64,000 nucleotides of DNA from Leucobacter aridicollis. GTDB taxonomy: Bacteria; Actinomycetota; Actinomycetes; Actinomycetales; Microbacteriaceae. The notes under the pieces were generated by a model. It did not search any database. It was not told the origin of the DNA and worked only from the letters and a program-made list of their open reading frames with translations. This document shows positions 26,279 through 35,035 of the stretch, in pieces. The stretch covers positions 310,001 to 374,000 of the forward strand of contig NZ_CP075339.1 in NCBI RefSeq assembly GCF_024399335.1, read 5' to 3'. The stretch's first letter is position 1; each line of letters opens with the position of its first letter. A program made the position numbers and the translations under genes.

Positions 26279-26767
26279 GTGACTATGACTACTGAGGAAC
26301 TCGACTACACGATCAGGCAGGCAGCCCCCGGAGACTACGATGCGATCATCGCCGTTGTGGATGAGTGGTGGGGACGACCCATGACAGGTGCTGTGCAGCG
26401 GCTCTTCCTGGATCACTTCTTCGACACGAGTTTCGTCGCTGAGCCCGCGAACTCATCGAACCAGGCGCCAGGGTCGGTTGTCGGATTTCTCATTGGCTTT
26501 CACTCGCCAGGGCAACCCGACACCAGCTACATCCACTTCGTCGGGGTGCACCCGGAGGTGCGCCGATCAGGCCTCGCAGGTGCACTGTATGAGCGCTTCT
26601 TCGCATCCGCGCGTTCCGCGGGCCGCAGCAGAGTTCGAGCTATCACGTCCCCGATCAACTCGCGTTCCGTGGCGTTTCATCAGGCCGTTGGCTTCACGGT
26701 TTCGGAGCGCATTTCAGCCTATGACGGCCCTGGCAACGACAGGGTGACCTTCGAGCGCGAGCTATGA
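26279..26767 (+). CDS. GNAT family N-acetyltransferase
   Basis: A 162-residue acetyltransferase. It opens with YTIRQAAPGDYDAIIAVVDEWWGRP, has a FLIGFHSPG ... YIHFVGVHPEVRRSGLAGALYERFF core containing the acetyl-CoA loop RRSGLAG, and ends with SPINSRSVAFHQAVGF. The WWGRP-type subgroup is widespread but has no proven substrate known to me. GTG 26279 or ATG 26285 may be the start; a TAGCCT element lies just upstream at 26269. The next gene overlaps its stop by four bases, so it is co-translated with an AadA-like nucleotidyltransferase. Confidence 0.85.
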   Translation: MTMTTEELDYTIRQAAPGDYDAIIAVVDEWWGRPMTGAVQRLFLDHFFDTSFVAEPANSSNQAPGSVVGFLIGFHSPGQPDTSYIHFVGVHPEVRRSGLAGALYERFFASARSAGRSRVRAITSPINSRSVAFHQAVGFTVSERISAYDGPGNDRVTFEREL

Positions 26768-27576
26768 GTGGCTGGGTGAACGGAGTGGACGACAGGACTG
26801 CTGATCTCATTGGCGAAGTCACGCGCGCCGTCGTCGCATTGGATCCGGGAGGCCTGCTCGGCCTATACCTGTACGGGTCGGCAACCCAGGGCGGCTTGAC
26901 GCCATCGAGCGATATTGACCTGCTAGTGGTGTCCCGCCGGTCGTTGACGGAGGCCGAACGGGCGGAGCTCGTTGCGATATTATTGCCGCGCTCGGGCTGG
27001 CGCGGGCATAAGGAGACCTTCCCAGAGGCTGTTGGGAAGGCTCCGCTTGAGGTGACGGTGATCGTGGTCGGGCCAGAACTCCCGTCCCCTGTTCACGGGT
27101 GCATCGACTTCCAGTTCGGCGAGTGGCTCCGCAAGGATCTCGTCACTGGCTGGCTTCCTGCGCCCGAGCATGACCCAGATGCGGTCGTGCTGGTTGCGAC
27201 TGCGCTCGCGGGTGCTACCGCGCTTCACGGACCCGAGCTATCCTCGCTACTCGAGCCGGTTGACGATGTCACGTTACGGGGGGCTGTCTGGGAACTTGTC
27301 CCCTCGATCCTTGATGGGATCGCTGGCGACGAGCGGAACGCGTTGCTCACCCTCGCCCGCATGTTCGTCACGCTAGAAACGGGAGGAATCGTCGGCAAAA
27401 GCGCGGCCGCCCTTGAAGCCTCGTTAAGGTTGGCATCCAGACATCAGTTGGTGATGGAGCGTGCGCGGCAGGAATACCTTACCGGCGCAAGCAGTGAGTG
27501 GGTGCTGGCCGAGGCCGAGGGTACCGCTCAGGCAATCGTGGAACTTGCGCAGTCGGCAAGGTCCCGTCAGGCGTAG
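26764..27576 (+). CDS. AadA-like aminoglycoside 3''-adenylyltransferase family protein
   Basis: A 270-residue nucleotidyltransferase closely patterned on AadA (ANT(3'')), which adenylylates streptomycin and spectinomycin. The nucleotidyltransferase motif is LYGSATQGGLTPSSDIDLLVV (Asp50 and Asp52 bind metal), the strand with the proposed catalytic glutamate is APLEVTVIVVG, FQFGEWLRKDLV matches the substrate region and GDERNALLTLARMF the C-terminal helical domain. Length equals AadA (about 260). ATGA overlap with the GNAT gene. No integron, transposon or attC-like element was seen nearby, so it may be an intrinsic gene; whether it gives resistance is untested. Confidence 0.85.
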   Translation: MSGWVNGVDDRTADLIGEVTRAVVALDPGGLLGLYLYGSATQGGLTPSSDIDLLVVSRRSLTEAERAELVAILLPRSGWRGHKETFPEAVGKAPLEVTVIVVGPELPSPVHGCIDFQFGEWLRKDLVTGWLPAPEHDPDAVVLVATALAGATALHGPELSSLLEPVDDVTLRGAVWELVPSILDGIAGDERNALLTLARMFVTLETGGIVGKSAAALEASLRLASRHQLVMERARQEYLTGASSEWVLAEAEGTAQAIVELAQSARSRQA

Positions 27577-27615
27577 CACCCGGAACACCCGTCAGCGTGC
27601 CATTACTCGCTATGT

Positions 27616-27954
27616 TTAGCCGTCGATGAGCAGGTCGGCGAAGCCGTCCGGCACACGCTGTGAGCGCGACCACGGTTCGCGGTCGCGGCGGGCGACACGC
27701 TTGACCTGCCGGGTTTCTTCGGCGCGGGCAGCGGTGAGTACCGCGATGACGGCGGCGCGCTCTTCGTCGCTCACCCCGCGAGTGACGAAGGTGATGTCGT
27801 CGCCAGAGATGGCGTCGTCTTCCTCGCCAAGATCCTCGCGCTTTGCGGCGTCGCGTGCGGCGGCGTCGGGCGGGAGGTCGCCGGTGAGCGCTTCCAGCTC
27901 GTCATCGATGTCAGTTGTCGGGTCGACAGTCGTGTCGGTGGTCTGCTCGCTCAT
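27616..27954 (-). CDS. Acyl-CoA carboxylase epsilon-type subunit
   Basis: A 112-residue acidic protein. Its C-terminal half [21 protein letters not shown] ... followed by [10 protein letters not shown] matches the small epsilon subunit of actinobacterial acyl-CoA carboxylases, which tightens the alpha/beta holoenzyme. The N-terminal 60 residues are a D/E/T-rich low-complexity tail. Its ATG overlaps the stop of the carboxylase beta gene by four bases, the classic arrangement, so assignment by context is strong even though the domain is short. Confidence 0.85.
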   Translation of the reverse strand: MSEQTTDTTVDPTTDIDDELEALTGDLPPDAAARDAAKREDLGEEDDAISGDDITFVTRGVSDEERAAVIAVLTAARAEETRQVKRVARRDREPWSRSQRVPDGFADLLIDG

Positions 27955-29555
27955 AGCGGGATGTTGCCGTGCTTCTTCGCGGGGAGCTCATCGCGCTTGC
28001 CACGGAGGCCGCGGAGCGCCTTGATGACTGCGAGGCGGGTGCCTGCCGGTTCGAGCACGTTGTCGATCTCGCCGCGCTCGGCCGCGAGGAACGGGCTCGT
28101 CACGTCTGCCGTGTACTTCGCGGTGAGCTTGGCGCGCAGCGCCTCGACGTCCTCGCCAGCGGCCTCGGCAGCTGCGAGCTCCTTGCGGTACAGGATGTTG
28201 ACTGCGCCCGCGCCTCCCATGACTGCGATCTCCGCGGTCGGCCACGCGATGTTGAAGTCAGCGCCCATCTCCTTGGAACCCATCACGATGTACGCGCCGC
28301 CGTACGCCTTGCGCGTGATGATGGTGACGAGCGGCACTGTCGCCTCCGCATAGGCGAAGAGCAGCTTTGCGCCGCGACGGATGACGCCCTGGTACTCCTG
28401 CTCGGTGCCGGGCAGGTAGCCGGGTACGTCGACGAGGGTGAGGATCGGGATAGAGAACGCGTCGCAGAAGCGCACGAAGCGCGCGGCCTTCTCGCTCGCG
28501 TCGATGTTCAGTGTGCCAGCCATCTGGTTTGGCTGGTTCGCAACGATGCCGACGGTGCGGCCCTCGACGCGGCCGAAGCCGATGAGGATGTTCGGGGCGA
28601 AGAGTGGCTGCACCTCGAGGAAGTCGCCGCCGTCAAGAATTGCCTCAATGACGACCTTCATGTCATAGGGCTGGTTCTGGCTGTCAGGAATAATCGTGTT
28701 CAGCCGGCGGTCTGCCTCGGTGATCTCGAACGCGGTGTCGCTGTCGTAGATCGGGGCCTCAGCGAGGTTGTTGTCTGGCAGGAAGCTGATGAGCGTCCGT
28801 GCGTAGTCGAGGGCGTCGAGTTCGTCGCTTGCGAGGTAGTGCGAGACGCCGCTCGTCTTGTTGTGGGTGAGGGCGCCGCCGAGCTCCTCGAAGCCGACCT
28901 CCTCGCCCGTGACTGTCTTGATGACGTCGGGGCCGGTGACGAACATGTTGCTCGTCTTGTCGACCATGATGACGAAGTCGGTCAGGGCTGGTGAGTACAC
29001 CGCGCCACCTGCAGACGGGCCCATCACGATCGAGATCTGCGGGATGACTCCCGATGAGAGCGTGTTGCGCTTGAAGATGCGCGCATACTGCGAGAGCGAG
29101 AACACGCCCTCCTGGATGCGGGCACCGCCCGAGTCGAGCATGCCGATGATCGGCGCTCCGGTCTTCATCGCGAAGTCCATCGCCTTGACGATCTTCTCGC
29201 CGGCTGCTTCGCCGAGGGAGCCGCCGAACGTGGTGAAGTCCTGCGAGTAGACGACGACCTGGCGACCGTGGATGGTGCCGGCGCCTGTCACGACCGCGTC
29301 GCCGAAGGGGCGGTTCGCGTCCATGCCGAACGCAGTCGAGCGATGCTTGACGTACTTGTCGAACTCGACGAAGGATCCGGGGTCAAGGAGGGACGCGATG
29401 CGCTCACGCGCGGTCATCTTGCCTCGCGGATGCTGCTTGGCTGCTGCTGCTGCGTCGCGGTCACCGACGGCCTCTTGGTACTTCCGGCGATGGTCCGCAA
29501 TGCGGCCAGCCGTCGTTGCGAGGTTCTCGGGAGCGGTCTCGTTCTCTGCGGTCAC
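27951..29555 (-). CDS. pccB: Acyl-CoA (propionyl-CoA) carboxylase beta subunit
   Basis: A 534-residue carboxyltransferase subunit that passes the carboxyl group from biotin to acetyl- or propionyl-CoA. The acyl-CoA half has the oxyanion region [12 protein letters not shown] and [17 protein letters not shown] with the [17 protein letters not shown] stretch; the biotin half has [29 protein letters not shown] and [17 protein letters not shown]. Length fits AccD5/PccB. The GTG start is six bases from a TAGGCT box. The biotin-carrying alpha subunit is not in this window. The biotin ligase gene birA is divergent from it, 157 bp away, so enzyme and its activating ligase share a control region. Confidence 0.94.
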   Translation of the reverse strand: MTAENETAPENLATTAGRIADHRRKYQEAVGDRDAAAAAKQHPRGKMTARERIASLLDPGSFVEFDKYVKHRSTAFGMDANRPFGDAVVTGAGTIHGRQVVVYSQDFTTFGGSLGEAAGEKIVKAMDFAMKTGAPIIGMLDSGGARIQEGVFSLSQYARIFKRNTLSSGVIPQISIVMGPSAGGAVYSPALTDFVIMVDKTSNMFVTGPDVIKTVTGEEVGFEELGGALTHNKTSGVSHYLASDELDALDYARTLISFLPDNNLAEAPIYDSDTAFEITEADRRLNTIIPDSQNQPYDMKVVIEAILDGGDFLEVQPLFAPNILIGFGRVEGRTVGIVANQPNQMAGTLNIDASEKAARFVRFCDAFSIPILTLVDVPGYLPGTEQEYQGVIRRGAKLLFAYAEATVPLVTIITRKAYGGAYIVMGSKEMGADFNIAWPTAEIAVMGGAGAVNILYRKELAAAEAAGEDVEALRAKLTAKYTADVTSPFLAAERGEIDNVLEPAGTRLAVIKALRGLRGKRDELPAKKHGNIPL

Positions 29556-29561
29556 CCGTTT

Positions 29562-29567
29562 AGCCTA
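29562..29567 (-). promoter_or_regulatory. Candidate -10 box of leaderless carboxylase operon
   Basis: TAGGCT on the minus strand, six bases (AAACGG) before the GTG at 29555. Confidence 0.55.
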
Positions 29568-29699
29568 GCGCGCGTATATGCCACAAAGTTCAAGAACTCC
29601 TCCAACTGAATTGCGGATCCTTGGTTGGAATCCTCAGTTTGCTCGCCGTGGGCGCCTCCCCACGGCACGCCCAGTGCAACTCAGGCCGGTTCCGGGGAA

Positions 29700-29705
29700 T
29701 AGGCT
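29700..29705 (+). promoter_or_regulatory. Candidate -10 box of leaderless birA
   Basis: TAGGCT, seven bases (CGCACGT) before the ATG at 29713; the same hexamer as the divergent carboxylase operon. Confidence 0.5.
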
Positions 29706-29712
29706 CGCACGT

Positions 29713-30615
29713 ATGGAACTCAGGCAGACACGCGCCCAGCAGCCTCGCGTCGAATGGCGAGACGAGTCGCCTTCGACAAACGCCGAGCTCCGGGAGCTTT
29801 CTGCGGCAGCCGAGCTGTCGGGTGCGCCTCTCCCGCACGGAACGGTGCTGCTCACCGACAATCAGACGGCCGGGCGGGGGCGGCTCGCCCGCGGGTGGGA
29901 GGTGCTCCCGGGCCGTGCCCTCGCGGTCTCTGTGCTCGTGCATGGCTACGGTCAGAGCGTCGGCGACGGCCCAGGTGGCGCGGGCACCGCCGGATGGGGA
30001 GACCTTGGACCCGGCTGGCTGCCGTTTATCGCCGGATCGGCGGTGAACTCCGCGTTCCAACCCCTGTTCGCTGCTGCGGCGGCCCGCGACGAAACTGAAT
30101 CGAAGCGTGTCGGCATGAAGTGGCCGAACGACATCCACGTGCGCGATGAGGAAGACGCGCTGGCCGGGCGAATCGGTGGGAAGCTCTGCGGGATCCTCTG
30201 CGAGCTCCTCCCAGACGGCAGCGCGATTATCGGGATGGGCATGAACCTGCTCACGCCTGAGTGGGAGCTGCCGACAGAGCGGGCGACGTCGTTGCTCGCC
30301 GCGGGCGCTGATGTCGGCGGCGCGGAGAGCTTCGCCGACCCGCTCGGGGCCGAGCTTGCCGACAGGGTTGTCGCGGCAGTCACCGCAGAGATTTCGCGCC
30401 TCACTGAGCTCGCTGCGCGCGAGCCGGAGGCGATCCGGATCCGGGCCGCGCGCCAGTCCCTCACGCTCGGCACCGAGGTTCGTGTCCACCTCCCGGGGGA
30501 CGAGATCGTCGACGGCAGGGCTCGGGCGCTCGCGGAAGACGGCGCGCTCATCGTCGACCTGCCGACGGGCGGAACCCTCACCGTGAACGCGGGTGACGTG
30601 CAGCACCTCAGGTAG
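29713..30615 (+). CDS. birA: Biotin--[acetyl-CoA-carboxylase] ligase
   Basis: A 300-residue biotin protein ligase that makes biotinyl-AMP and transfers biotin to carboxylase carrier domains. It has the biotin-binding NQTAGRGRLARGWEVLPG motif, KWPNDIHV and GKLCGILCELL in the catalytic domain, and a C-terminal SH3-like part (LGTEVRVHLPGDEIVDGRARALAEDGALIVD). There is no N-terminal helix-turn-helix, so it is not a repressor like E. coli BirA. An upstream in-frame stretch from 29578 is not used because the family start and a TAGGCT box both point to ATG 29713. Confidence 0.93.
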   Translation: MELRQTRAQQPRVEWRDESPSTNAELRELSAAAELSGAPLPHGTVLLTDNQTAGRGRLARGWEVLPGRALAVSVLVHGYGQSVGDGPGGAGTAGWGDLGPGWLPFIAGSAVNSAFQPLFAAAAARDETESKRVGMKWPNDIHVRDEEDALAGRIGGKLCGILCELLPDGSAIIGMGMNLLTPEWELPTERATSLLAAGADVGGAESFADPLGAELADRVVAAVTAEISRLTELAAREPEAIRIRAARQSLTLGTEVRVHLPGDEIVDGRARALAEDGALIVDLPTGGTLTVNAGDVQHLR

Positions 30616-30692
30616 GCCGAGGCGGCACTTCCCGGCTGCCTGGTTGCCCGGCTGGCTGGTGGAGCCCCCTCCCGTCGCCGGCATAGCAATGA

Positions 30693-30746
30693 AATCTGCC
30701 CAAGGTATGCCCGATCTTGATGGTTCGGGGATATCTTGGGCAGATT
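30693..30746. terminator. Bidirectional terminator between birA and the APC permease gene
   Basis: Inverted repeat with arms AATCTGCCCAAG (30693-30704) and CTTGGGCAGATT (30735-30746), extended inwards with two mismatches, in the gap between convergent genes. Confidence 0.75.
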
Positions 30747-30799
30747 GCAGGGTGTAGTGCTGGGAAGGACCAGACTGCCGCCCGATCCTGGATCCTGAC

Positions 30800-32239
30800 C
30801 TAGCGGCGCTCACCCTCCAGCGGGAACTCGTCGCCGAGCGCATCGATCTGCTGCGTGGTCGGGTCGCCCTCCGAGAAGTCCATCTTCGGCACTGGCTTCC
30901 GGAATCCACGCGTCACGACCGCGATCACGCCGACGCCGAGCACGAGCCAGCATGCGCCGACAAGCCAGGTGATGGGCTGGAGTGACGTCCACAGCCAGAT
31001 CGTGAGCCCAAACCCGATGAGGGGGGTCACGCCAAAACGGATGATCTCCCATGTCGATGCTGGGCGCGTACGACCGCCCTTCGGGAAGAGGTAGGTGCGG
31101 ATCACCGACAGGTTGACCATCGCGAATGCTGCGAGCGCGCCGAAGCTAATCATGAATGCTGCAACGTCGAACGGGACAAACAGCGCCGAGAGTGCGAACA
31201 CAGACACGACCACGGCCGCAACGATCGGGGTGCCGAATCGCTTGTGCAGGCGCGAGAGCGGCTTCGGCAGCATGCCGTCGCGGCCCATTGCGTACAGGAT
31301 GCGTGAAACCGACACCTGGCCGGTCATGCCCGACCCGAACGCGCCCGCAACGTAGACGGCGACGAAGAATGCGGTAAACCAGCTCGCGCCGAACGAGTCC
31401 ATGACGGTGGTGCCCGCCGCATCAATCTGCGCCTGATCCATCGACGCCCAGTCAGGGTTGAATGCGAGGGCTCCCGCCCAGCCGACGAGGATGAAGAAAA
31501 ACCCGCCAACGAGGGTCGACAGCACGATCGCGCGGGGGATGTCGCGGCGCGGGTTTTTCGCTTCCTCGGAGAGCGTCGAGACCGCATCGAAACCGAGGAA
31601 CGACAGTGCGAGGATCGCGGCACCCGACGCGACCGCACCGATCCCGCCCTCGCCGAATGTGAAGGGCTCGATGATGCCGACTGCCTGGTCGCCGCCAAGG
31701 TACTGCTTGAACGCGAGCGCCATGAACACGATGACGAGCACGACCGACAGCGCGATGATCGCCATATTGAGCTTGTTCACGAGCGTGATTCCGAGCACGT
31801 TGAATGCGAGCACGAGCAGCAGTGCGGCGAGCGTGAAGACCCAGATCGGGATCGCCGGGAACTGCGTGTTCAAGTAGATGCCGATGAGCATGAAGTTGAT
31901 CATCGGAATGAACAGGTAGTCGAGCAGCATGACCCAGCCTGTGAGAAACCCGACGCCGCCGCCAAACGACTGCTGCGCATAGGTGTAGGCGGAACCCGCG
32001 ACGGGGTAGCGCCGCACCATCGCCGCGTAGCTCGCTGCGGTGAAGAGCATTGTCACGACCGCGACGATGTACGCCGCTGGGAGCTTGCCGCCCGTCACCT
32101 GGTTCACGATGCCGTACGTCGTGAACACGGTGATGACAGTCATGTAGGTCACGCCGAAAAACGTGAGCCCGGTGAGCCCGAGCGCTCGCCGCATGTGCGG
32201 CTGGCTCTCGGACGAAGTTGTGGTGGGGGTTGTGGACAC
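30800..32239 (-). CDS. APC family amino acid/polyamine permease
   Basis: A 479-residue permease with about twelve helices. The N-terminal LGLTGLTFFGVTYMTVITVFTTYGIV and PVAGSAYTYAQQSFGGGVGFLTGW are characteristic of the APC superfamily, close to putrescine/amino-acid carriers; LSFLGFDAVSTLSEEAKNPRRDIPRAI is the conserved helix 6-7 region. AAAGGAG precedes the GTG start. It begins 36 bp after the amidohydrolase gene on the same strand, so the two are probably one operon under the TetR operator at 33941: uptake and then hydrolysis of one substrate is a reasonable picture. Confidence 0.9.
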   Translation of the reverse strand: MSTTPTTTSSESQPHMRRALGLTGLTFFGVTYMTVITVFTTYGIVNQVTGGKLPAAYIVAVVTMLFTAASYAAMVRRYPVAGSAYTYAQQSFGGGVGFLTGWVMLLDYLFIPMINFMLIGIYLNTQFPAIPIWVFTLAALLLVLAFNVLGITLVNKLNMAIIALSVVLVIVFMALAFKQYLGGDQAVGIIEPFTFGEGGIGAVASGAAILALSFLGFDAVSTLSEEAKNPRRDIPRAIVLSTLVGGFFFILVGWAGALAFNPDWASMDQAQIDAAGTTVMDSFGASWFTAFFVAVYVAGAFGSGMTGQVSVSRILYAMGRDGMLPKPLSRLHKRFGTPIVAAVVVSVFALSALFVPFDVAAFMISFGALAAFAMVNLSVIRTYLFPKGGRTRPASTWEIIRFGVTPLIGFGLTIWLWTSLQPITWLVGACWLVLGVGVIAVVTRGFRKPVPKMDFSEGDPTTQQIDALGDEFPLEGERR

Positions 32240-32275
32240 GATTCTCCTTTGAATCAGCGAGTGGTGTGGGGTGGG

Positions 32276-33892
32276 TTAGTAGGTGCGTTCGCCCGCGAGC
32301 CAGGTGCCGCGAACGTCGATGGACGGGATGGTGTTTGGGTCGACGGACAGGGGATCTGCGGAGAGCCAGACCGCGTCTGCGACCATGCCGACGTGGAGCG
32401 TGCCGCGGCCCGATGCGAGGGCCTGCCGAGCGGTGCCAGCCGTGTAGGCCGACAGGGCTGCCGCGGCGCTCACGCGCTCGTCGGGCAGCCACGCCGCTGC
32501 GTCGGGCTCGAGATGGCTGTGGCGTGTGACGGCAGTCGAGAACGCCGGACGCCAGTCCTTCGTGGTGACAGGCCAATCACTGCCGAACGACACAGTCGCG
32601 CCGGCTCGGAGCACCGAACCGATGAGGTACTGCCAGCCCTCGCGGTCGGGTCCGATGTGCGGAATCGTGAGGTCGCGCATGACGGCGTCGCACTGCGCCC
32701 AGTATGGCTCGAAGTTCGCGATGACGTCGAGCTCGGCGAAGCGTCCGACCTGATCCTGAGCGAGCATCGCGACGTGCGCGACGACATGGGCACGTTCGCG
32801 CGCAGGGTTCTCAGCCTGAACGGCCGCGATCGTATCGAGCGCGATGCGGTTTGCGTCGTCTCCGATCGCGTGAATGTGGAGCTGGAATCCCGCGAGGTCG
32901 AAGGCGCGGGCGGCGGAGATGAGTTCGTCCTCTGCCCAGTTCGGAAGGCCGCGCTCGTCTGGCCGGTCGGCGTATGGGGCTGCAAGCACCGCGGTGTGGT
33001 TCTCGATGACACCGTCCACGAAGAACTTCACGGTGTCAGCGCTCAGGCGATCGTGCGCGAGCGAACGCACCTGGTCGCGCTGCTTCTCGAAAGCTGCAAC
33101 CTGACTCTGCCAGGTAGCAGGGTCTGCGCGGAACGCGAGATTGACGCGAGTGTGGAGCCTGTCAGCGCGGGCTGCCTCGAGGTAGGTTGGGAGGTCGGTC
33201 GGCTCGACCCAGGCGTCTTGAACCCACGTGGTGCCTTGCTCGGCGTACGACAGGGTTGCGGCCTCGATGGCTGCGACGCGATCTTCGATCGAGAACGCCG
33301 GAACGACGTTCGCGATGAAGTCGTTCGCCGCGGCCTCCTGGAGCGTGCCAGTGGGGGTGCCGTCGGCGTCGCGAACGTAGCGGCCGAGTTCAGGGTCAGG
33401 GGTCTCAGCCGTAATGCCGCCGGCACGCAGCGCCGCCGAGTTCACCCAGGCGGTGTGGTAGTCCCATGCGCGCAGGATCGTCGGAGTGTCACCCGTGACC
33501 TCGTCGAGCCACTCGGCCCTGAACACGCCGCCAGGTGCGAACGTCGCATCGTAGCTCGCGCCGACGATCCAATCGGCCTCCGGATGCTGCTGCTTCCACT
33601 CGGCGACCGCGGACAGGATCCCAGCGAGGTCGACGGCCTCACGTACGTTCGGGCCGACAGCTTCAAGCCCGCCAAGCACCGGGTGGGCGTGCCCCTCGCC
33701 GATCCCGGGTACGAGCGTTCCGCCCGCGAGATCGATGACATCGCTGGTACCGTTCGCCGCGAGCTCAAGTGCCTCAGCGTCGAGTGCGATGACCCTGCCG
33801 TCCTCAAACGCGATTGCGCTGGCTGTATCGACAGCGCCGACACGATCAGCTGCGACGATGACTGCCCCGCCAGTGAATACCGTGATTGCCAC
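32276..33892 (-). CDS. YtcJ-like metal-dependent amidohydrolase
   Basis: About 538 residues of the Amidohydro_3 (YtcJ) group. The beta-1 metal motif is GEGHAHPVLGG, the middle has WDYHTAWVNSAAL with a conserved histidine, then FQLHIHAIGDDANRIALD and ANFEPYWAQCDA, and the final VSFGSDWPVTTKDWRPAFSTA gives the last metal aspartate. Substrates of this group are varied amides or ureas. GTG 33892 with GGAG five bases ahead gives the natural N-terminus (AITVFTGGAVIVAADR); the frame is open 13 codons further. It is divergent from tetR and leads the APC permease. Confidence 0.87.
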   Translation of the reverse strand: MAITVFTGGAVIVAADRVGAVDTASAIAFEDGRVIALDAEALELAANGTSDVIDLAGGTLVPGIGEGHAHPVLGGLEAVGPNVREAVDLAGILSAVAEWKQQHPEADWIVGASYDATFAPGGVFRAEWLDEVTGDTPTILRAWDYHTAWVNSAALRAGGITAETPDPELGRYVRDADGTPTGTLQEAAANDFIANVVPAFSIEDRVAAIEAATLSYAEQGTTWVQDAWVEPTDLPTYLEAARADRLHTRVNLAFRADPATWQSQVAAFEKQRDQVRSLAHDRLSADTVKFFVDGVIENHTAVLAAPYADRPDERGLPNWAEDELISAARAFDLAGFQLHIHAIGDDANRIALDTIAAVQAENPARERAHVVAHVAMLAQDQVGRFAELDVIANFEPYWAQCDAVMRDLTIPHIGPDREGWQYLIGSVLRAGATVSFGSDWPVTTKDWRPAFSTAVTRHSHLEPDAAAWLPDERVSAAAALSAYTAGTARQALASGRGTLHVGMVADAVWLSADPLSVDPNTIPSIDVRGTWLAGERTY

Positions 33893-33940
33893 GCTCGCTC
33901 CATCCCTGGCGTCTCTGCCAGCTCGTCTCACCCGCTCCGT

Positions 33941-33959
33941 TAATGAACAGTGTTCGTTA
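33941..33959. promoter_or_regulatory. TetR-type operator
   Basis: TAATGAACAGTGTTCGTTA is a 19-bp palindrome with one mismatched pair around a central G, the classic form of TetR-family operators (TGAACA...TGTTC). It sits between the divergent amidohydrolase and tetR genes and could repress both. Confidence 0.8.
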
Positions 33960-34074
33960 TTGTATGCACATCATGGGCGCGAACGCGAGCGCGAGCCCGA
34001 AACGTTACGCGGCTCCGATACTCTCTGTGGAGAGAAACACTCGGACGCTGAGCGCCGGGAGAAAGCGGTGCACC

Positions 34075-34749
34075 ATGGCGGTGAGCGAAAAGCCCCAGTC
34101 GAGACGGTCTGGTAGGCCGACAACCCCGGTGCTTTCGCGTGGCCTCATCCTCGAGACGGCGCTCAGGCTGCTTGACGAGCGCGGCGAGTCCGGGGCGAGT
34201 CTGCGCCTCATCGCCCGAGAGCTCGGCGTACGCCCGTCGGCGCTCTACAACCACATTTCCGGGCAGGATGATCTCATCTCGGGGATCCGCGAGCTCGTCA
34301 GCGACAGGATCGACGTTTCCGGGTTTGGCGAGCTGCCGTGGGACGAGGCGATGGAACGCTGGGCCAAGTCCTATCGCAATGCGTTCGCCGATCATCCGCC
34401 AACGATCGCGCTGCTTGGAGTGCTGCCGATCGCGACTGGGACGCGCACGAGCGACATGTACGAGGCCGTGTTCTCGGGGCTCATCGAGGCGGGGTGGCCA
34501 GAGTCTGAGGTGCTGAGCACAGTCGTCGCCGTCGAATGCCTCATTCTTGGTGCCGCGCTCGACCATAGTGCGCCCGACAACATGCTCGACCCAGGCGACG
34601 ACCCGAATGCGCCAACCTTTCGAGCGGTCTACGATTCAGGGCACGCAGCAGCAGGCACGAAGCGGCTCACGGATGTGGCGTTCGAGACGGGCCTGAGCGC
34701 CATACTTGCGGGGCTCAGGGCGCGTCACGCTGCGCTCACTGCAGGCTAG
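34075..34749 (+). CDS. TetR family regulator of the amidohydrolase/permease operon
   Basis: About 224 residues. The N-terminal helix-turn-helix reads LILETALRLLDERGESGASLRLIARELGVRPSALYNHISGQDDLI, and the C-terminal part resembles TetR_C-type ligand domains (DEAMERWAKSYRNAFADHPP ... VLSTVVAVECLILGAALDH). ATG 34075 is chosen because the codons before it include rare ATA and AGA triplets unlike the gene body, although in-frame ATGs exist at 33964 and 33973. A palindromic operator lies at 33941-33959. Its last 37 bases are part of the 85-bp repeat that bounds the downstream island; originally its TAG overlapped the stop of the coiled-coil gene now 4 kb away. Confidence 0.88.
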   Translation: MAVSEKPQSRRSGRPTTPVLSRGLILETALRLLDERGESGASLRLIARELGVRPSALYNHISGQDDLISGIRELVSDRIDVSGFGELPWDEAMERWAKSYRNAFADHPPTIALLGVLPIATGTRTSDMYEAVFSGLIEAGWPESEVLSTVVAVECLILGAALDHSAPDNMLDPGDDPNAPTFRAVYDSGHAAAGTKRLTDVAFETGLSAILAGLRARHAALTAG

Positions 34750-34797
34750 GCGGCAGACTCGCCATTTGATGGGCCCGCAGGCTCATCGAGTAGCGGC
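34713..34797 (+). repeat. Left copy of 85-bp perfect direct repeat
   Basis: Identical base for base to 38749-38833. It contains the last 37 bases of the upstream tetR gene and, from 34746, a 52-bp fragment matching the 3' end (antisense) of the coiled-coil gene. The fragment is out of place here and marks the original junction. Confidence 0.97.
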
Positions 34798-34980
34798 GGT
34801 CGCAGTCTTAGATCGCGCGTTCGTCGCGAGAGTATTGGCTTATGTGACTTCCTGGGGCCGAGCCCATTGTGGCCCGACGACCCCCTTCGTCTCTAGGAGC
34901 GCCCTGCAAGGCCAATAGGTCGGCCAAACTCTATTGAGCTGGCTCCGTGTGGCTGGAATCCCGCCTTCAAGCTAATTCCC

Positions 34981-35016
34981 TTGACGGCAAAACTGAACGG
35001 TCGTATAGTCAGTTTT
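34981..35016 (+). promoter_or_regulatory. Promoter with embedded operator of the island operon
   Basis: TTGACG (34981-34986), 17 bases, TATAGT (35004-35009): a near-consensus sigma-70 promoter, unusual for this window. Perfect inverted repeat AAAACTGA (34989-34996) and TCAGTTTT (35009-35016) spans the spacer and the -10 box, which suits repression by the island's own TetR protein. Confidence 0.75.
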
Positions 35017-35035
35017 ATTCAGCAAAGGAGCACGA

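Noticed and set aside
26270..27576. Integron cassette (attC site) around the AadA-like gene
   Set aside because: No attC-like hairpin or integrase was seen; the gene overlaps a chromosomal-type GNAT gene instead of standing as a cassette.
33964..34074. N-terminal extension of the resident TetR from ATG 33964 or 33973
   Set aside because: The codons include ATA and AGA triplets unlike the rest of the gene, and the extension has no helix-turn-helix relevance.
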